Both the position numbers and the translations under genes were made by a program. Positions 16,382 to 25,012 of a stretch of DNA of 64,000 nucleotides are shown one piece after another. The stretch comes from Thioclava sp. JE_KL1 (GTDB taxonomy: Bacteria > Pseudomonadota > Alphaproteobacteria > Rhodobacterales > Rhodobacteraceae), in the NCBI RefSeq assembly GCF_009296265.1, contig NZ_WBJS01000006.1:62001-126000 (forward strand). The letters are read 5' to 3'. The stretch's first letter is position 1. Each line of letters opens with the position of its first letter. The notes beneath the pieces were generated by a model. The model was not told the DNA's origin and ran no database searches. It worked only from the letters and a program-made list of their open reading frames with translations.

Positions 16382-17087
16382 GGAAGTCCTTCTCGACGTG
16401 ATCGAACTCAATGCGGGCTACGGCGGCAAGCCGGTGCTGCAGGGCGTCGATTTTCAGGTCCGCGAGGGCGAGATCGTCGCCGTGATTGGGCGCAACGGGG
16501 TCGGCAAATCGACCCTGATGAAAACGCTGATCGGGCTGTTGTCGACCGACAAGGGGTCGATCAACCTCGACGGCGCGTCGATCGATCTGCTCTCCGCGCA
16601 TAAACGGGCGCGCAAGGGCATCGGCTATGTGCCGCAGGGCCGCGATGTCTTCCCGCGCATGACCGTGCTCGAAAACCTGCTCGTCGGCGAAAGCATCGCG
16701 GGCAAGTCCACCCCCGGCAAGGTCGACGAGATCTTCCGCTATTTCCCGATCCTCAAGGAGCGCGCCGATCAGCGCGCGGGCACGATGTCGGGCGGTCAGC
16801 AGCAGCAGCTCGCCATCGGGCGCGTGCTGATGGGCGATCCGTCAATGATCCTGCTCGACGAGCCCTCCGAGGGGATCCAGCCGAACATCGTGCAGGACAT
16901 CGCGCGCATCATGGTCGAGTTGAACCGCAAGACCGGCGTGACCGTCGTCTTCGTGGAGCAGAATGTCGACATGATCCGGGCGATGGCGCAGCGCTGCTAC
17001 GTCATGGACAAGGGCCGGATCGTCGCCGAGCTCGACCGCGAGATGCTGCAGGACCGCGACACGATCCGACGATACCTGTCGGTCTGA
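16374..17087 (+). CDS. ABC transporter ATP-binding protein, UrtE/LivF type
   Basis: Second ATPase subunit (237 residues) of the amide/urea importer. Walker A GRNGVGKSTLMK, signature MSGGQQQQLAIGRVL, Walker B ILLDEPSEGIQPN and H-loop VFVEQNVDMIR are all intact, and the GYVPQGRDVFPRMTV segment is typical of LivF/UrtE. I placed the start at 16374 (MRKEVLLDVI), which overlaps the preceding gene by eight bases. The GTG-type upstream start at 16338 lies deep within that gene. The importer is therefore complete: one receptor, two permeases and two ATPases. Confidence 0.94.
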   Translation: MRKEVLLDVIELNAGYGGKPVLQGVDFQVREGEIVAVIGRNGVGKSTLMKTLIGLLSTDKGSINLDGASIDLLSAHKRARKGIGYVPQGRDVFPRMTVLENLLVGESIAGKSTPGKVDEIFRYFPILKERADQRAGTMSGGQQQQLAIGRVLMGDPSMILLDEPSEGIQPNIVQDIARIMVELNRKTGVTVVFVEQNVDMIRAMAQRCYVMDKGRIVAELDREMLQDRDTIRRYLSV

Positions 17088-17132
17088 TCTCCCCGGAACA
17101 ATCATGGAATTTGCAAGTAAAAGGAGCAACTT

Positions 17133-18131
17133 ATGAGCTGGTTTGAAGAATCCATCATGGCGCGCAAGGGCGTGGCGAAAGGTCAGACCCTCGAAAAACG
17201 CACGATCACCGAGGAAGAGCAGGGAAGCTATCCCTACATCTACACCGCCGGGATCGAGCCGGTCCTGACCGTCGATCCGGGCACCGTCGTCAGCGCCGAG
17301 ACCCATGACGCGTTCGAAGGCGCGATCAAGTCGGAGACCGACAAGCCGACCGAGATCCTGAACTTTCCCTTCCTGAACCCGCAAAACGGCCCGATCTACG
17401 TGAACGGCGCCGAGAAGGGCGACACGATCGCGGTCTATATCGAGAGCATCGTGCCGCGCGGGCCGCAGCCGCGGGGCACCACGGTGATCATGCCCGAATT
17501 CGGCGGTCTGGTTCCCACCTTCGAGACTGCGCTCTTGACCGCGCCGCTGCCCGAGGTGGTGCGCAAGCTCGACATCACCGTCGAGGAAGGCACGAAGTGG
17601 AACGACAAGATCAGCCTGCCTTACGAGCCCTTCATCGGCACGATCGGCACGGCGCCGATTGCCGAGGCGATCTCCTCGCTGGTGCCGGATTATTACGGCG
17701 GCAACATGGACCTTCCCGATGTCGCGCCGGGCGCGGTCGTCTATCTGCCGGTGCAGACCGAGGGCGGCTATCTGTTCCTCGGGGATTGCCACGCAGCCCA
17801 GGGCGACGGCGAGCTTTGCGGCGTCGCGGTCGAGCACCCGACCGTCACCACCGTGCGCATCGACCTGATCAAGAACTGGACGATCAGCACGCCGCGTCTG
17901 GAGAACGAAGAGTTCTACATGACGGTCGGCTCGGCACGTCCGATGGAAGACGCCGCGCGCGGCGCTTACCGCGAGCTGATCCGCTGGATGGCCGCCGATT
18001 TCGGCTTCGACGAGATCGACGCCTACATGCTGCTGACCCAATGCGGGCGCGTGCGTCTCGGCAACATGGTCGACCCGAAATACACGGTCGGGGCCTCGGT
18101 CCTGAAGTCGATCGTCGGCATCGCCGAATGA
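17133..18131 (+). CDS. Acetamidase/formamidase family protein (FmdA-like)
   Basis: Hydrolyses formamide or short-chain amides to ammonia and the acid (FmdA/AmdA family, unrelated to amidase-signature enzymes). The 332-residue protein has the family core: VDPGTVVSAETHDAFEGAI, a central NFPFLNPQNGPIYVNGAEKGD, HPTVTTVRIDLIK and a GDCHAAQGDGELCGVAVE segment that supplies metal/substrate ligands in the family. A clear AAAAGGAG precedes the ATG. It is 45 bp after the last transporter ATPase gene and same strand, so uptake and hydrolysis are linked. Which amide is preferred cannot be read. Confidence 0.92.
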   Translation: MSWFEESIMARKGVAKGQTLEKRTITEEEQGSYPYIYTAGIEPVLTVDPGTVVSAETHDAFEGAIKSETDKPTEILNFPFLNPQNGPIYVNGAEKGDTIAVYIESIVPRGPQPRGTTVIMPEFGGLVPTFETALLTAPLPEVVRKLDITVEEGTKWNDKISLPYEPFIGTIGTAPIAEAISSLVPDYYGGNMDLPDVAPGAVVYLPVQTEGGYLFLGDCHAAQGDGELCGVAVEHPTVTTVRIDLIKNWTISTPRLENEEFYMTVGSARPMEDAARGAYRELIRWMAADFGFDEIDAYMLLTQCGRVRLGNMVDPKYTVGASVLKSIVGIAE

Positions 18132-18359
18132 GCTTAGGGCCGCGCCCCTATCCCTTGTTGCGCGGTCTTTAACCTGTCGCCTCTGCCTTGGAGGGCAGCT
18201 TCTTGGGTGGGGGCGACCTTTTTCTTCCCGGCTTCGACCGTCTCTGCAGCCTCATCGGTTCGCGTCACGGGTCGAGCTTCGTCACTTTCGATCCACCCCG
18301 CCCGGCTCCGGCTCGGGCGATGGCGGCACCATGCCCGCCAAACGGAAAAGGAGTCTCTC

Positions 18360-19898
18360 ATGTCCGCTCAAACGAAACCCGATCTGCCCGATCTCGGAAC
18401 GCTCACCGTCGCCGCCGTTCAGGAGGGGCTGGCCTCGGGGGCGTTCACCGCAGAGGCGCTGACCGAAGCCTGCATCGCTCAGGTCAAGGCGCTGAACGGC
18501 AAATACAACGCGATCATCTTCGAGAATGACGCAGCCCTCGAGACCGCCCGCGACATCGACCGGCGGCGCGCTGCGGGCGAGGCGCTCGGGCCGCTGGCCG
18601 GGGTGCCGATCGTCGTGAAGGATCCGATGGACATGGCGGGCATCCCCACCACGGCGGGCTGGCGGCTGCTCTATTCCGGGACGGGCGGCGTCGATCTGAT
18701 GCCCGAACGCGATAGCCCCGTGGTGGCCCGGATGCGTGCGGCCGATGCGGTCATCCTCGGCAAGACCAACGTGCCGATCCTCAGCTGGACCGGAACGCAT
18801 GCCAATGACAGCTGGGCCGGTCCCACGATCAACCCCGCGATCGAGGACCGCGCCCCGGGCGGGTCGAGCGCAGGCACGGCAGCGGCGGTCGCCACCCATA
18901 TGTGCGTCATGGGGCTCGCCGAGGAAACCGGCGGCTCGATCCAGAACCCGGCCTCGGCGCAGGGGCTGGTGGGTATCAAGCCGACCATCGGGCTGGTGCC
19001 GAATGCCGGTGTCGTGCCGCTCTCGGGCAATCGCGACGTGGTCGGGCCGATCGCGCGCACTGTGACTGATGCCGCCCTCGGCCTCGATGTCCTGGCGGGG
19101 TTCACCACCGAAGACCCCAAGACGCTGGCTTGCGTCGACAAGATCCCCGAAGGCGGCTACGCCTCGGGCCTGTCGAAGGACAGCCTGAAGGGCAAGCGGC
19201 TCGGGCTTTACGGGCCGGGCTGGCGGAAGAACGAACTCTCCCACGAGGCGTCGGATCTTTACGATCGCGCGAAGAGCGAGCTTGAAGACCTCGGCGCGGT
19301 TCTGGTCGACGACCCCTTCGCGGGCACCGATTTCGCAAGCTATCGCGAGATCACGCCGGGCACGCCCTTCTTCGACGGGCGCGGGCTGGAATCCATCCCC
19401 TATGACATGACGAAATATCTCGAGCGGCTGGGCCCGAATGCGGCGATCAAGACCTGGGAGGAGTTCGTCGAGGCCACGAAGGAGGAAAACGTGCTCGCGA
19501 AGGGCGCGATCCTCGGCTTCCTCAACGAGCTGCCCGATTTCGTCGAGGCGGTGAAATCCCCGACTACGCCGCCCGCGCTGCCCGCGTTCACGGCCCTGAA
19601 GCGGACCTATCTGCTGCTGATGGAGGAAGTCTTCGCGCGCCATCAACTCGACGCGCTCGTTTACCCGCAGATGCTCTGCGAATTGCCGGGCCTCCATTCG
19701 GGTGACGCGATCCTCGAGACCACCGTCGGGGAGCTGAACATCGCGGGCATTCCGGGCGTCACCGTGCCCGCGGGCTACTACGCCTCCGGCGCGCCGTTCG
19801 AGCTGATCTTCCTCGGCCAGCAGTGGAGCGAGCACGCCTTGATCCAATGCGCCTATGCCTATGAGCAGGGCACGCTGCACCGCAAACCTGCGGTCTGA
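18360..19898 (+). CDS. Amidase-signature (AS) family amidase
   Basis: Ser-cisSer-Lys hydrolase acting on amides. The 512-residue protein has Lys87 in VPIVVKDPMDM, the Gly/Ser-rich loop APGGSSAGTAAAV with cis-Ser169, and the nucleophile Ser193 in EETGGSIQNPASAQG. The start at 18360 has AAAAGGAG nine bases upstream. In-frame codons upstream (to 18207) give only low-complexity sequence. The 228-bp gap after fmdA is the longest in the operon, so the gene may also have its own promoter, though none is obvious. Two unrelated amide hydrolases in one operon suggests a broad or two-step amide substrate range. Confidence 0.92.
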   Translation: MSAQTKPDLPDLGTLTVAAVQEGLASGAFTAEALTEACIAQVKALNGKYNAIIFENDAALETARDIDRRRAAGEALGPLAGVPIVVKDPMDMAGIPTTAGWRLLYSGTGGVDLMPERDSPVVARMRAADAVILGKTNVPILSWTGTHANDSWAGPTINPAIEDRAPGGSSAGTAAAVATHMCVMGLAEETGGSIQNPASAQGLVGIKPTIGLVPNAGVVPLSGNRDVVGPIARTVTDAALGLDVLAGFTTEDPKTLACVDKIPEGGYASGLSKDSLKGKRLGLYGPGWRKNELSHEASDLYDRAKSELEDLGAVLVDDPFAGTDFASYREITPGTPFFDGRGLESIPYDMTKYLERLGPNAAIKTWEEFVEATKEENVLAKGAILGFLNELPDFVEAVKSPTTPPALPAFTALKRTYLLLMEEVFARHQLDALVYPQMLCELPGLHSGDAILETTVGELNIAGIPGVTVPAGYYASGAPFELIFLGQQWSEHALIQCAYAYEQGTLHRKPAV

Positions 19899-19908
19899 TC
19901 GATGATTT

Positions 19909-19943
19909 CGGTTCGGTCTCGGCTGGTGCGCGAGACCGAACCG
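19909..19943 (+). terminator. Stem-loop terminator after the amide operon
   Basis: A perfect 13-bp inverted repeat, CGGTTCGGTCTCG and CGAGACCGAACCG, with a nine-base loop, starts 11 bp after the amidase stop and lies before the convergent dehydrogenase gene. There is no T run, so it may work in both directions or need Rho. Confidence 0.7.
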
Positions 19944-19977
19944 CGTAGTCCTATGCCTTCGGCGTAAGCCGCGCAGG

Positions 19978-21054
19978 TCAACGCGCCGGGATCAGCACGA
20001 TTTTCCCGGCGTGGCGTTTTTCCTGAAATACCTTCTGCGCCTCGGCGATCTGATCGAGCGGGTAGGTGGCGGCGAGCAACGGGCGGATTTCGCCCTTCTC
20101 GACATAGGAGATCAGGTTGCCGAAGATCGGCGCGTCCCATGCGGTGCAGCCGATCAGCGTGATGTCCTTGAGATACATGTCGCGCATGTCCAGCTCCACG
20201 ACCGGCCCGGCAATCGCGCCCGACGAGGCATAGCGCCCGCCGCGCCGGAGCAGCTTCAGCATCGTGCCGAAACCCGGCCCGGCGACGTTGTCGATCACCA
20301 CGTCGACGCTGTTCTCGCCGATCGCCGCCACGGGATCGTCCTCGCGGCAGAGCACCTGATCCGCGCCGATCTCCAGCACGATCTCGCGCTTGGCGGCGCT
20401 GGTAATGGCAACGACTTCCGCGCCGCGCCGTTTGAGCAACTGGATCAACGCCGAGCCCACGCCGCCCGAAGCGCCCGGAACCAGCACGCGCTCGCCCGCG
20501 GTGACGCCCGCGCGGTGGATCATGTTCTCCGCCGTGCCATAGGCGCAGGGCAGGGTGGCGAGTTCGGCGTCGCTCCAGTCGCTGTCGATGGCGAAGACCT
20601 CGCCTGCGGGCACTTTCACATATTGCGCGAAGGCCCCGTCGAAATTGGAGCCGAGCCAGACCGTGTCCATCGAGGAGAAATCGCGCTCGCGCATGCAGGA
20701 GCGTACCAGAACGCGGGTGCCGATCAGGGCCTCGTCGCCATCGTCGCCCACCGCGACGACCCGACCGCAGCAATCGGTGCCCTGGATGAGCGGGAAGGGC
20801 GTGGCCCCGCTCCAGCTGCCATCGGCATGCTCGGCGTCTTCGCGCGACTCCTGCGTGCCGGATTTGACGTCAGAAGAATACCAGCCCAGCCGCGTGTTGA
20901 TGTCGGTGTTGTTGATGCCTGCCGCGAGCACCTGCAGCAGCACCTTGCCGGGCTCCGGTTCGGGCATCGCGACCTCGCGATAGTCGAGCCGCTCGTAGCC
21001 GCCCGTTCCGGTCGTGACCACGGCCATCATCGTGCCTTTGGGCCTGTCGCTCAT
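19978..21054 (-). CDS. MDR-family alcohol dehydrogenase/quinone oxidoreductase-like protein
   Basis: Medium-chain NAD(P)-dependent oxidoreductase of 358 residues. The N-terminal GroES-like domain includes VLAAGINNTDINTRLG and PLIQGTDCCGRVVAVG. The nucleotide-binding domain has GERVLVPGASGGVGSALIQL (about residue 195). The classical catalytic-zinc residues are not clearly arranged (the usual GHE is replaced by GTD), so it is closer to zinc-independent quinone oxidoreductase-like members. The substrate is unknown. It is monocistronic, facing the amidase operon, and separated from the decarboxylase gene by a stem-loop. Confidence 0.85.
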   Translation of the reverse strand: MSDRPKGTMMAVVTTGTGGYERLDYREVAMPEPEPGKVLLQVLAAGINNTDINTRLGWYSSDVKSGTQESREDAEHADGSWSGATPFPLIQGTDCCGRVVAVGDDGDEALIGTRVLVRSCMRERDFSSMDTVWLGSNFDGAFAQYVKVPAGEVFAIDSDWSDAELATLPCAYGTAENMIHRAGVTAGERVLVPGASGGVGSALIQLLKRRGAEVVAITSAAKREIVLEIGADQVLCREDDPVAAIGENSVDVVIDNVAGPGFGTMLKLLRRGGRYASSGAIAGPVVELDMRDMYLKDITLIGCTAWDAPIFGNLISYVEKGEIRPLLAATYPLDQIAEAQKVFQEKRHAGKIVLIPAR

Positions 21055-21095
21055 GCTGCTTTTCTCCCGAAACCGATCCGTCTGAGGAATGAGTT

Positions 21096-21128
21096 AGGGC
21101 GCGGTCGGGATAAACCGAGCCGCGCCCT
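21096..21128 (-). terminator. Stem-loop terminator after the decarboxylase gene
   Basis: AGGGCGCGG-TCGG pairs with CCGA-(G)-CCGCGCCCT, a 13-bp stem with one bulge and a six-base loop, located 34 bp past the decarboxylase stop. It lacks a T run. Because the next minus-strand gene starts at 21054, it separates two transcription units. Confidence 0.6.
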
Positions 21129-21161
21129 GACATTGAGCCTCGAAGCTTGATCGGGTCCGCC

Positions 21162-23456
21162 TTAGCGCGCCACGCAATCCGCGAAGTAATACGTCTGGCC
21201 GTCCTCGCCCGTCTCCGTCACGAGCCCGTGGATATCGGTCTCGAAGCCGGGGCATTCGCGGGCGAATTCCCGGTTGAAGCGCAGGTAATCCACGATCTTC
21301 GCGTTGAAGACCTCACCCGGGATCAGCAGCGGAATGCCCGGCGGGTAGGGGGTCACGAGGCTCGTCGTGATCCGGCCCTCCAGCTCGTCGATGGAGACGC
21401 GCTCGGTCTTGCGCCGCGCGATATGCGAGAAGGCCTCCGACGGGGTCATCTCGGGGTGATGGTCGGTCAGGTAGATCTCGGTCGAGAGCCGCGCGACGTC
21501 GTATTTCGCGTAAAGCGAATGGACGTGCTGGCTGAGATCCTTCAGCCCCATGCGCTCGTAGCGCGGGAACTTCGCCGAGAATTCCGGCATCACGCGCCAC
21601 AGCGGCTGGTTCTTGTCGTAATGGTCCTTGAACTGCTGCAGCGCCGCCAGCAGCGTGTTCCAGCGGCCCTTGGTGATGCCGATCGTGAACAGGATGAAGA
21701 AGCTGTAAAGCCCGGTCTTCTCGACCACGACGCCATGCTCGGCGAGGTATTTCGACACGATCGAGGCGGGGATGCCGCTGTCGTCGAAACGCCCCTCGAT
21801 ATCGAGGCCGGGGGTGATGATCGTGGCCTTGATCGGGTCGAGCATGTTGAAGCCCGGCGCCATGTCGCCAAAGCCGTGCCAGCTATCCGAGCCGGTGGTT
21901 TCGACGCCCTCGGCATCGGTCTTCTTGAGAACCCAGTCGCGGGTCGCGGCCATCCCGTCGCCATCGGCGCGGAAATCGGTCGGGCCCCAGACCTGGAACC
22001 ACCAATCCTCGGGGCCATATTCCTCTTCGACCTTCACCATCGCGCGGCGGAAATCGAGCGCTTCGACGATGCTTTCCTCTACCAGCGCGGTGCCGCCCGG
22101 CGGTTCCATCATCGCCGCCGCCACGTCGCAGCTTGCGATGATCGAATATTGCGGGCTGGTCGAGGTGTGCATCAGGTAGCTCTCGTTGAAGAGATGCCGG
22201 TCGAGCTTCTCTTCCTTGCTGTCCTGCACGAGCACATGGCTCGCCTGCGAAATCCCGGCGAGCAGCTTGTGCACCGATTGCGTCGCATAGGTGATCGACT
22301 TGGTCGTGCGCTCGCGCTTGCGGCCCATCGCGTGATACTGGCCGTAGAACGGATGGAAGGCGGCATGGGGGATCCACGCCTCGTCGAAATGCAGGTTGTC
22401 GACCCAGCCGTCCAGAAGCGACTTGATCACCTCGGTATTGTAGAGAACCCCGTCATAGGTCGACTGCGTCAGCGTCATGATCCGGGGCTGGACATTGTCG
22501 GTGTCGTAATCGGCCAGTAGCGGGTTCGCCTTCATCTTGGCGCGGATCGCCTCGGGCTCGAATTCCGAGCGCTGGATCGGGCCGATGATGCCCCAATGGT
22601 TGCGCGTGGGCTTCAGGAAGACCGGGATCGCGCCAGTCATGATGATCGCGTGCAGGATCGACTTGTGACAGTTTCGGTCGACCACAACCACGTCGCCCGG
22701 CGCGACCGTGTGGTGCCAGACCATCTTGTTCGAGGTCGAGGTGCCGTTGGTCACGAAGAAGCAGTGATCGGAATTGAAGATCCGCGCGGCATTGCGCTCG
22801 GAGGCGCCGATCGCGCCGTTATGATCGAGCAGCTGGCCCAGCTCCTCCACCGCGTTGCAGACATCGGCGCGCAGCATGTTTTCACCGTAGAACTGGTGAT
22901 ACATCTGGCCGATCGGCGATTTCAGGAAGGCGACGCCGCCCGAATGGCCCGGGCAGTGCCACGAGTAGGAGCCGTCCTCGGCATAGTCGAGCAACTGCTT
23001 GAAGAAGGGCGGCTGGATGCTCTCGAGATAGCTCTTCGCCTCGCGGATGATGTGCTTGGCGACGAATTCCGGCGTATCCTCGAACATGTGGATGAAGCCG
23101 TGCAACTCGCGCAGGATATCGTTGGGCAGGTGGCGCGAGGTCTTGGTCTCGCCATGCAGGAAGATCGGCACATCGGCGTTTTTCCAGCGCACTTCCTCGA
23201 TGAAGGCGCGCAGCTTTTCGACGGCCGGGTCCAGTTCGGGGCCGGAGGAGAATTCCTCGTCGTCGATCGCCAGCACGAAGGCCGAGGCGCGGCTTTGCTG
23301 TTGGGCGAATTGCGACAGGTCGCCGTAGCTGGTGACGCCGAGCACTTCGAACCCGTCGGCCTCGATGGCTTGCGCGAGTGCCCGGATGCCGAGACCGGAG
23401 GTATTCTCGGAGCGAAAATCCTCGTCGATGATGACAATCGGGAAGCGAAATTTCAT
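21162..23456 (-). CDS. Orn/Lys/Arg decarboxylase (PLP, AdiA/LdcI-like)
   Basis: Large fold-type I PLP decarboxylase (764 residues, close to AdiA at 755) converting a basic amino acid to its diamine and CO2. An N-terminal response-regulator-like wing (FPIVIIDEDFRSE to about residue 130) is followed by the PLP core. The core has FFVTNGTSTSNKMVWH, VVDRNCHKSILHAIIMTGA, FDEAWIPHAAFHPFY and the cofactor lysine in ATQSVHKLLAGISQASHV. The C-terminal domain includes LVTPYPPGIPLLIPGE. Arginine, lysine or ornithine specificity cannot be decided by eye. It is a single gene flanked by stem-loops, which could serve acid resistance or polyamine synthesis. Confidence 0.92.
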   Translation of the reverse strand: MKFRFPIVIIDEDFRSENTSGLGIRALAQAIEADGFEVLGVTSYGDLSQFAQQQSRASAFVLAIDDEEFSSGPELDPAVEKLRAFIEEVRWKNADVPIFLHGETKTSRHLPNDILRELHGFIHMFEDTPEFVAKHIIREAKSYLESIQPPFFKQLLDYAEDGSYSWHCPGHSGGVAFLKSPIGQMYHQFYGENMLRADVCNAVEELGQLLDHNGAIGASERNAARIFNSDHCFFVTNGTSTSNKMVWHHTVAPGDVVVVDRNCHKSILHAIIMTGAIPVFLKPTRNHWGIIGPIQRSEFEPEAIRAKMKANPLLADYDTDNVQPRIMTLTQSTYDGVLYNTEVIKSLLDGWVDNLHFDEAWIPHAAFHPFYGQYHAMGRKRERTTKSITYATQSVHKLLAGISQASHVLVQDSKEEKLDRHLFNESYLMHTSTSPQYSIIASCDVAAAMMEPPGGTALVEESIVEALDFRRAMVKVEEEYGPEDWWFQVWGPTDFRADGDGMAATRDWVLKKTDAEGVETTGSDSWHGFGDMAPGFNMLDPIKATIITPGLDIEGRFDDSGIPASIVSKYLAEHGVVVEKTGLYSFFILFTIGITKGRWNTLLAALQQFKDHYDKNQPLWRVMPEFSAKFPRYERMGLKDLSQHVHSLYAKYDVARLSTEIYLTDHHPEMTPSEAFSHIARRKTERVSIDELEGRITTSLVTPYPPGIPLLIPGEVFNAKIVDYLRFNREFARECPGFETDIHGLVTETGEDGQTYYFADCVAR

Positions 23457-23548
23457 CAGGGGGGTCCTCTCTCGGGCCTGTCTGGGTCGGGCGAATGGGG
23501 CGCGTGCGCCGCGCCCTGTTCATTTCAGCCGAATATAGGCAAGGTCAA

Positions 23549-23577
23549 GCCCGTGCGGGAGACCCTCCCGCACGGGC
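23549..23577 (-). terminator. Stem-loop terminator after the sigma/anti-sigma operon
   Basis: A perfect 13-bp inverted repeat (GCCCGTGCGGGAG and CTCCCGCACGGGC) with a three-base loop, 9 bp past the anti-sigma stop. On the minus strand it is followed by TTGACC, with few T residues. Confidence 0.75.
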
Positions 23578-23586
23578 AGGGCCGGA

Positions 23587-24318
23587 TCAGCTCTGGATAT
23601 GGGCGAAGCCTTTGCCAAGGATCGGGCCGGTCGGGCGTCCTGTGGGCGAGCCGCCCGCGGGTTCCAGCGTGATCTCGTAGAGCTGCTGCGGCGCAGGTTC
23701 GGGCAGGGAAGGGCCGGTCAACACCGCAGGCGCCACCCTGTCGAGCGTGCCGAGCGACACCGGGCCCGTCTCTGGCGAAGGGAGGGTCCAGGCTTGGATC
23801 GTTTTGCCCGAAGGCAGCGTCACATCCGCCACGAAGCGGATCTTGGCGTCGCGATTGCCGTAATCCTCGATCACGGCCTGCGGCTCGCCGGATGCGTTCA
23901 TGAGAACGGCGACCACGCGCGGCTCTGGCGTCGGGCGCAACGTGCCGGTGCCCAGACCCACCGCGAGGCCGATGATCCCCGCCGCGATCAACCAGCGCCA
24001 CTTCGCGCGCGGGGCTTGCGGCAGGTTGTCGGCTTGCGGTGTGACCGGCGTGATCGTCACCCCCCGTGGGGCCGCGTCTTCGCGTGCAGGTTCCGCCGCG
24101 ATGCGTTCGCGCAGGCGATCCATGAAATCATCCGGCAGGTCGGCCTTGGGCGCGGAGAGATCGAGCGGGAGCAACCCGTCGCGCAGCGCCGCCACGCGGG
24201 CCTCCAGCGCAGGGTCGCGCGCCAGCAGTTCCTCGAGCAACTCGGCCTCAGTTTCGCTCAGAAGACCAAGGACGTAATCATCTGCGATGGCGTTGAGATC
24301 GGTCCGGTTCAGGCTCAT
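23587..24318 (-). CDS. Anti-sigma factor, RskA-like
   Basis: Single-pass inner-membrane anti-sigma factor (243 residues) for the ECF sigma factor encoded just upstream. The cytosolic N-terminal part has a sigma-binding helical domain (DDYVLGLLSETEAELLEELL, about 12-32). One membrane segment (WRWLIAAGIIGLAVGLGTG, about 108-127) follows, and then a periplasmic RskA-type domain (VTLPSGKTIQAWTLP, GPVSLGTLD). I chose ATG 24318 because it overlaps the sigma stop as ATGA and has GGGAG eight bases upstream. A GTG at 24327 would add three residues. Release would follow regulated proteolysis, by analogy with Mycobacterium RskA/SigK. Confidence 0.88.
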   Translation of the reverse strand: MSLNRTDLNAIADDYVLGLLSETEAELLEELLARDPALEARVAALRDGLLPLDLSAPKADLPDDFMDRLRERIAAEPAREDAAPRGVTITPVTPQADNLPQAPRAKWRWLIAAGIIGLAVGLGTGTLRPTPEPRVVAVLMNASGEPQAVIEDYGNRDAKIRFVADVTLPSGKTIQAWTLPSPETGPVSLGTLDRVAPAVLTGPSLPEPAPQQLYEITLEPAGGSPTGRPTGPILGKGFAHIQS

Positions 24319-24869
24319 GACAGGCACTCCCTCAGGCTGGCCAATCCGCGCCGGATCCAGCTTTTCGCCGTGCCCAGCGGCACCGACTGGCGCGCGGCGA
24401 TCTCGCCATGGCTGAACCCGCCGACATGGGCGAGCAGGATCGAATGGCGGCTGGCCGGGTCGAGCGCCTCGAGGCAGTCGCGCAGGCGGCTGGAGCCTGC
24501 GAGCATCTGCCAGCCTTCTTCGGGCACGCTCTGTTCGCGCGCATCCTGCAACGCCCCCAATTCCTCGGGCGAGAGCAGGCTCAGCCGTTTGCCGTCGCGC
24601 AGAATGTTCAGGCAGCGACTGCGCAGGACGGTATAGACCCAGCCCTTGGCCGAGCCGGGATTGCCACTGAATTGCCCGGCCTTGCGCCAGATGCGCACCA
24701 GCGCCTCCTGCAAGGCCTCTTCGGCCAGATCGGTGCGGCCCAGAATGCGCTTGGCCACGCCCAGCATGCGCCCGCCTTCCAGCGCCACCAGCCGCTCAAG
24801 CGCGCCCGCATCGCCCTCGGCGCAATCGTGCAGCGCCTGCGCAACGGGGCAGCTTTCCGCTTTCGTCAT
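24315..24869 (-). CDS. ECF-type RNA polymerase sigma factor (SigK-like)
   Basis: Extracytoplasmic-function sigma factor of 184 residues. Region 2 spans about 15-90 (LVALEGGRMLGVAKRILG, DLAEEALQEALVRIWRKA, WVYTVLRSRCLNILRD), and region 4 about 120-180 (CLEALDPASRHSILLAHVGG, GEIAARQSVPLGTAKSWIRRGL). The ATG at 24869 has GGGAG five bases upstream. An ATG at 24881 would add four residues. It is translationally coupled to the RskA-like anti-sigma gene. Its upstream region carries CATCCAATC-N10-CGGGTCTAG, which recurs in front of the DUF4394 gene, indicating autoregulation. Confidence 0.92.
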   Translation of the reverse strand: MTKAESCPVAQALHDCAEGDAGALERLVALEGGRMLGVAKRILGRTDLAEEALQEALVRIWRKAGQFSGNPGSAKGWVYTVLRSRCLNILRDGKRLSLLSPEELGALQDAREQSVPEEGWQMLAGSSRLRDCLEALDPASRHSILLAHVGGFSHGEIAARQSVPLGTAKSWIRRGLASLRECLS

Positions 24870-24948
24870 AAACGCTCCCATGTTCCGCCTGCCGCGCGGC
24901 GGTCGCTCCCGGACCAAGTTCTTCACGATTTTCTCCCATTTCCAAGCT

Positions 24949-24976
24949 CTAGACCCGCGAAACAGTCGATTGGATG
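24949..24976 (-). promoter_or_regulatory. Putative ECF sigma-dependent autoregulatory promoter
   Basis: On the minus strand, CATCCAATC (-35 region) is followed after ten bases by CGGGTCTAG (-10 region), about 80 bp before the sigma start. The identical architecture, CATCCGATC-N10-CGGGTCTAG, lies at 26594-26621. CATCC-type -35 elements are known for SigK-group ECF sigma factors. Confidence 0.75.
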
Positions 24977-25012
24977 AAAATAATCTCGGATTTCGGTCGA
25001 AAAGCGTGGCGC

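Noticed and set aside
18132-18359. Possible remnant of a zinc-ribbon FmdB gene between fmdA and the amidase
   Set aside because: No CxxC pairs or FmdB-like start could be read on either strand. The minus-strand Ala/Lys-rich frame here is low complexity and unsupported.
23549-23577. The 13-bp inverted repeat as an operator of the decarboxylase gene
   Set aside because: It begins only 9 bp upstream of (minus-strand, downstream of) the anti-sigma stop and has a three-base loop, so terminator is the simpler reading; the decarboxylase promoter must lie between it and 23457.
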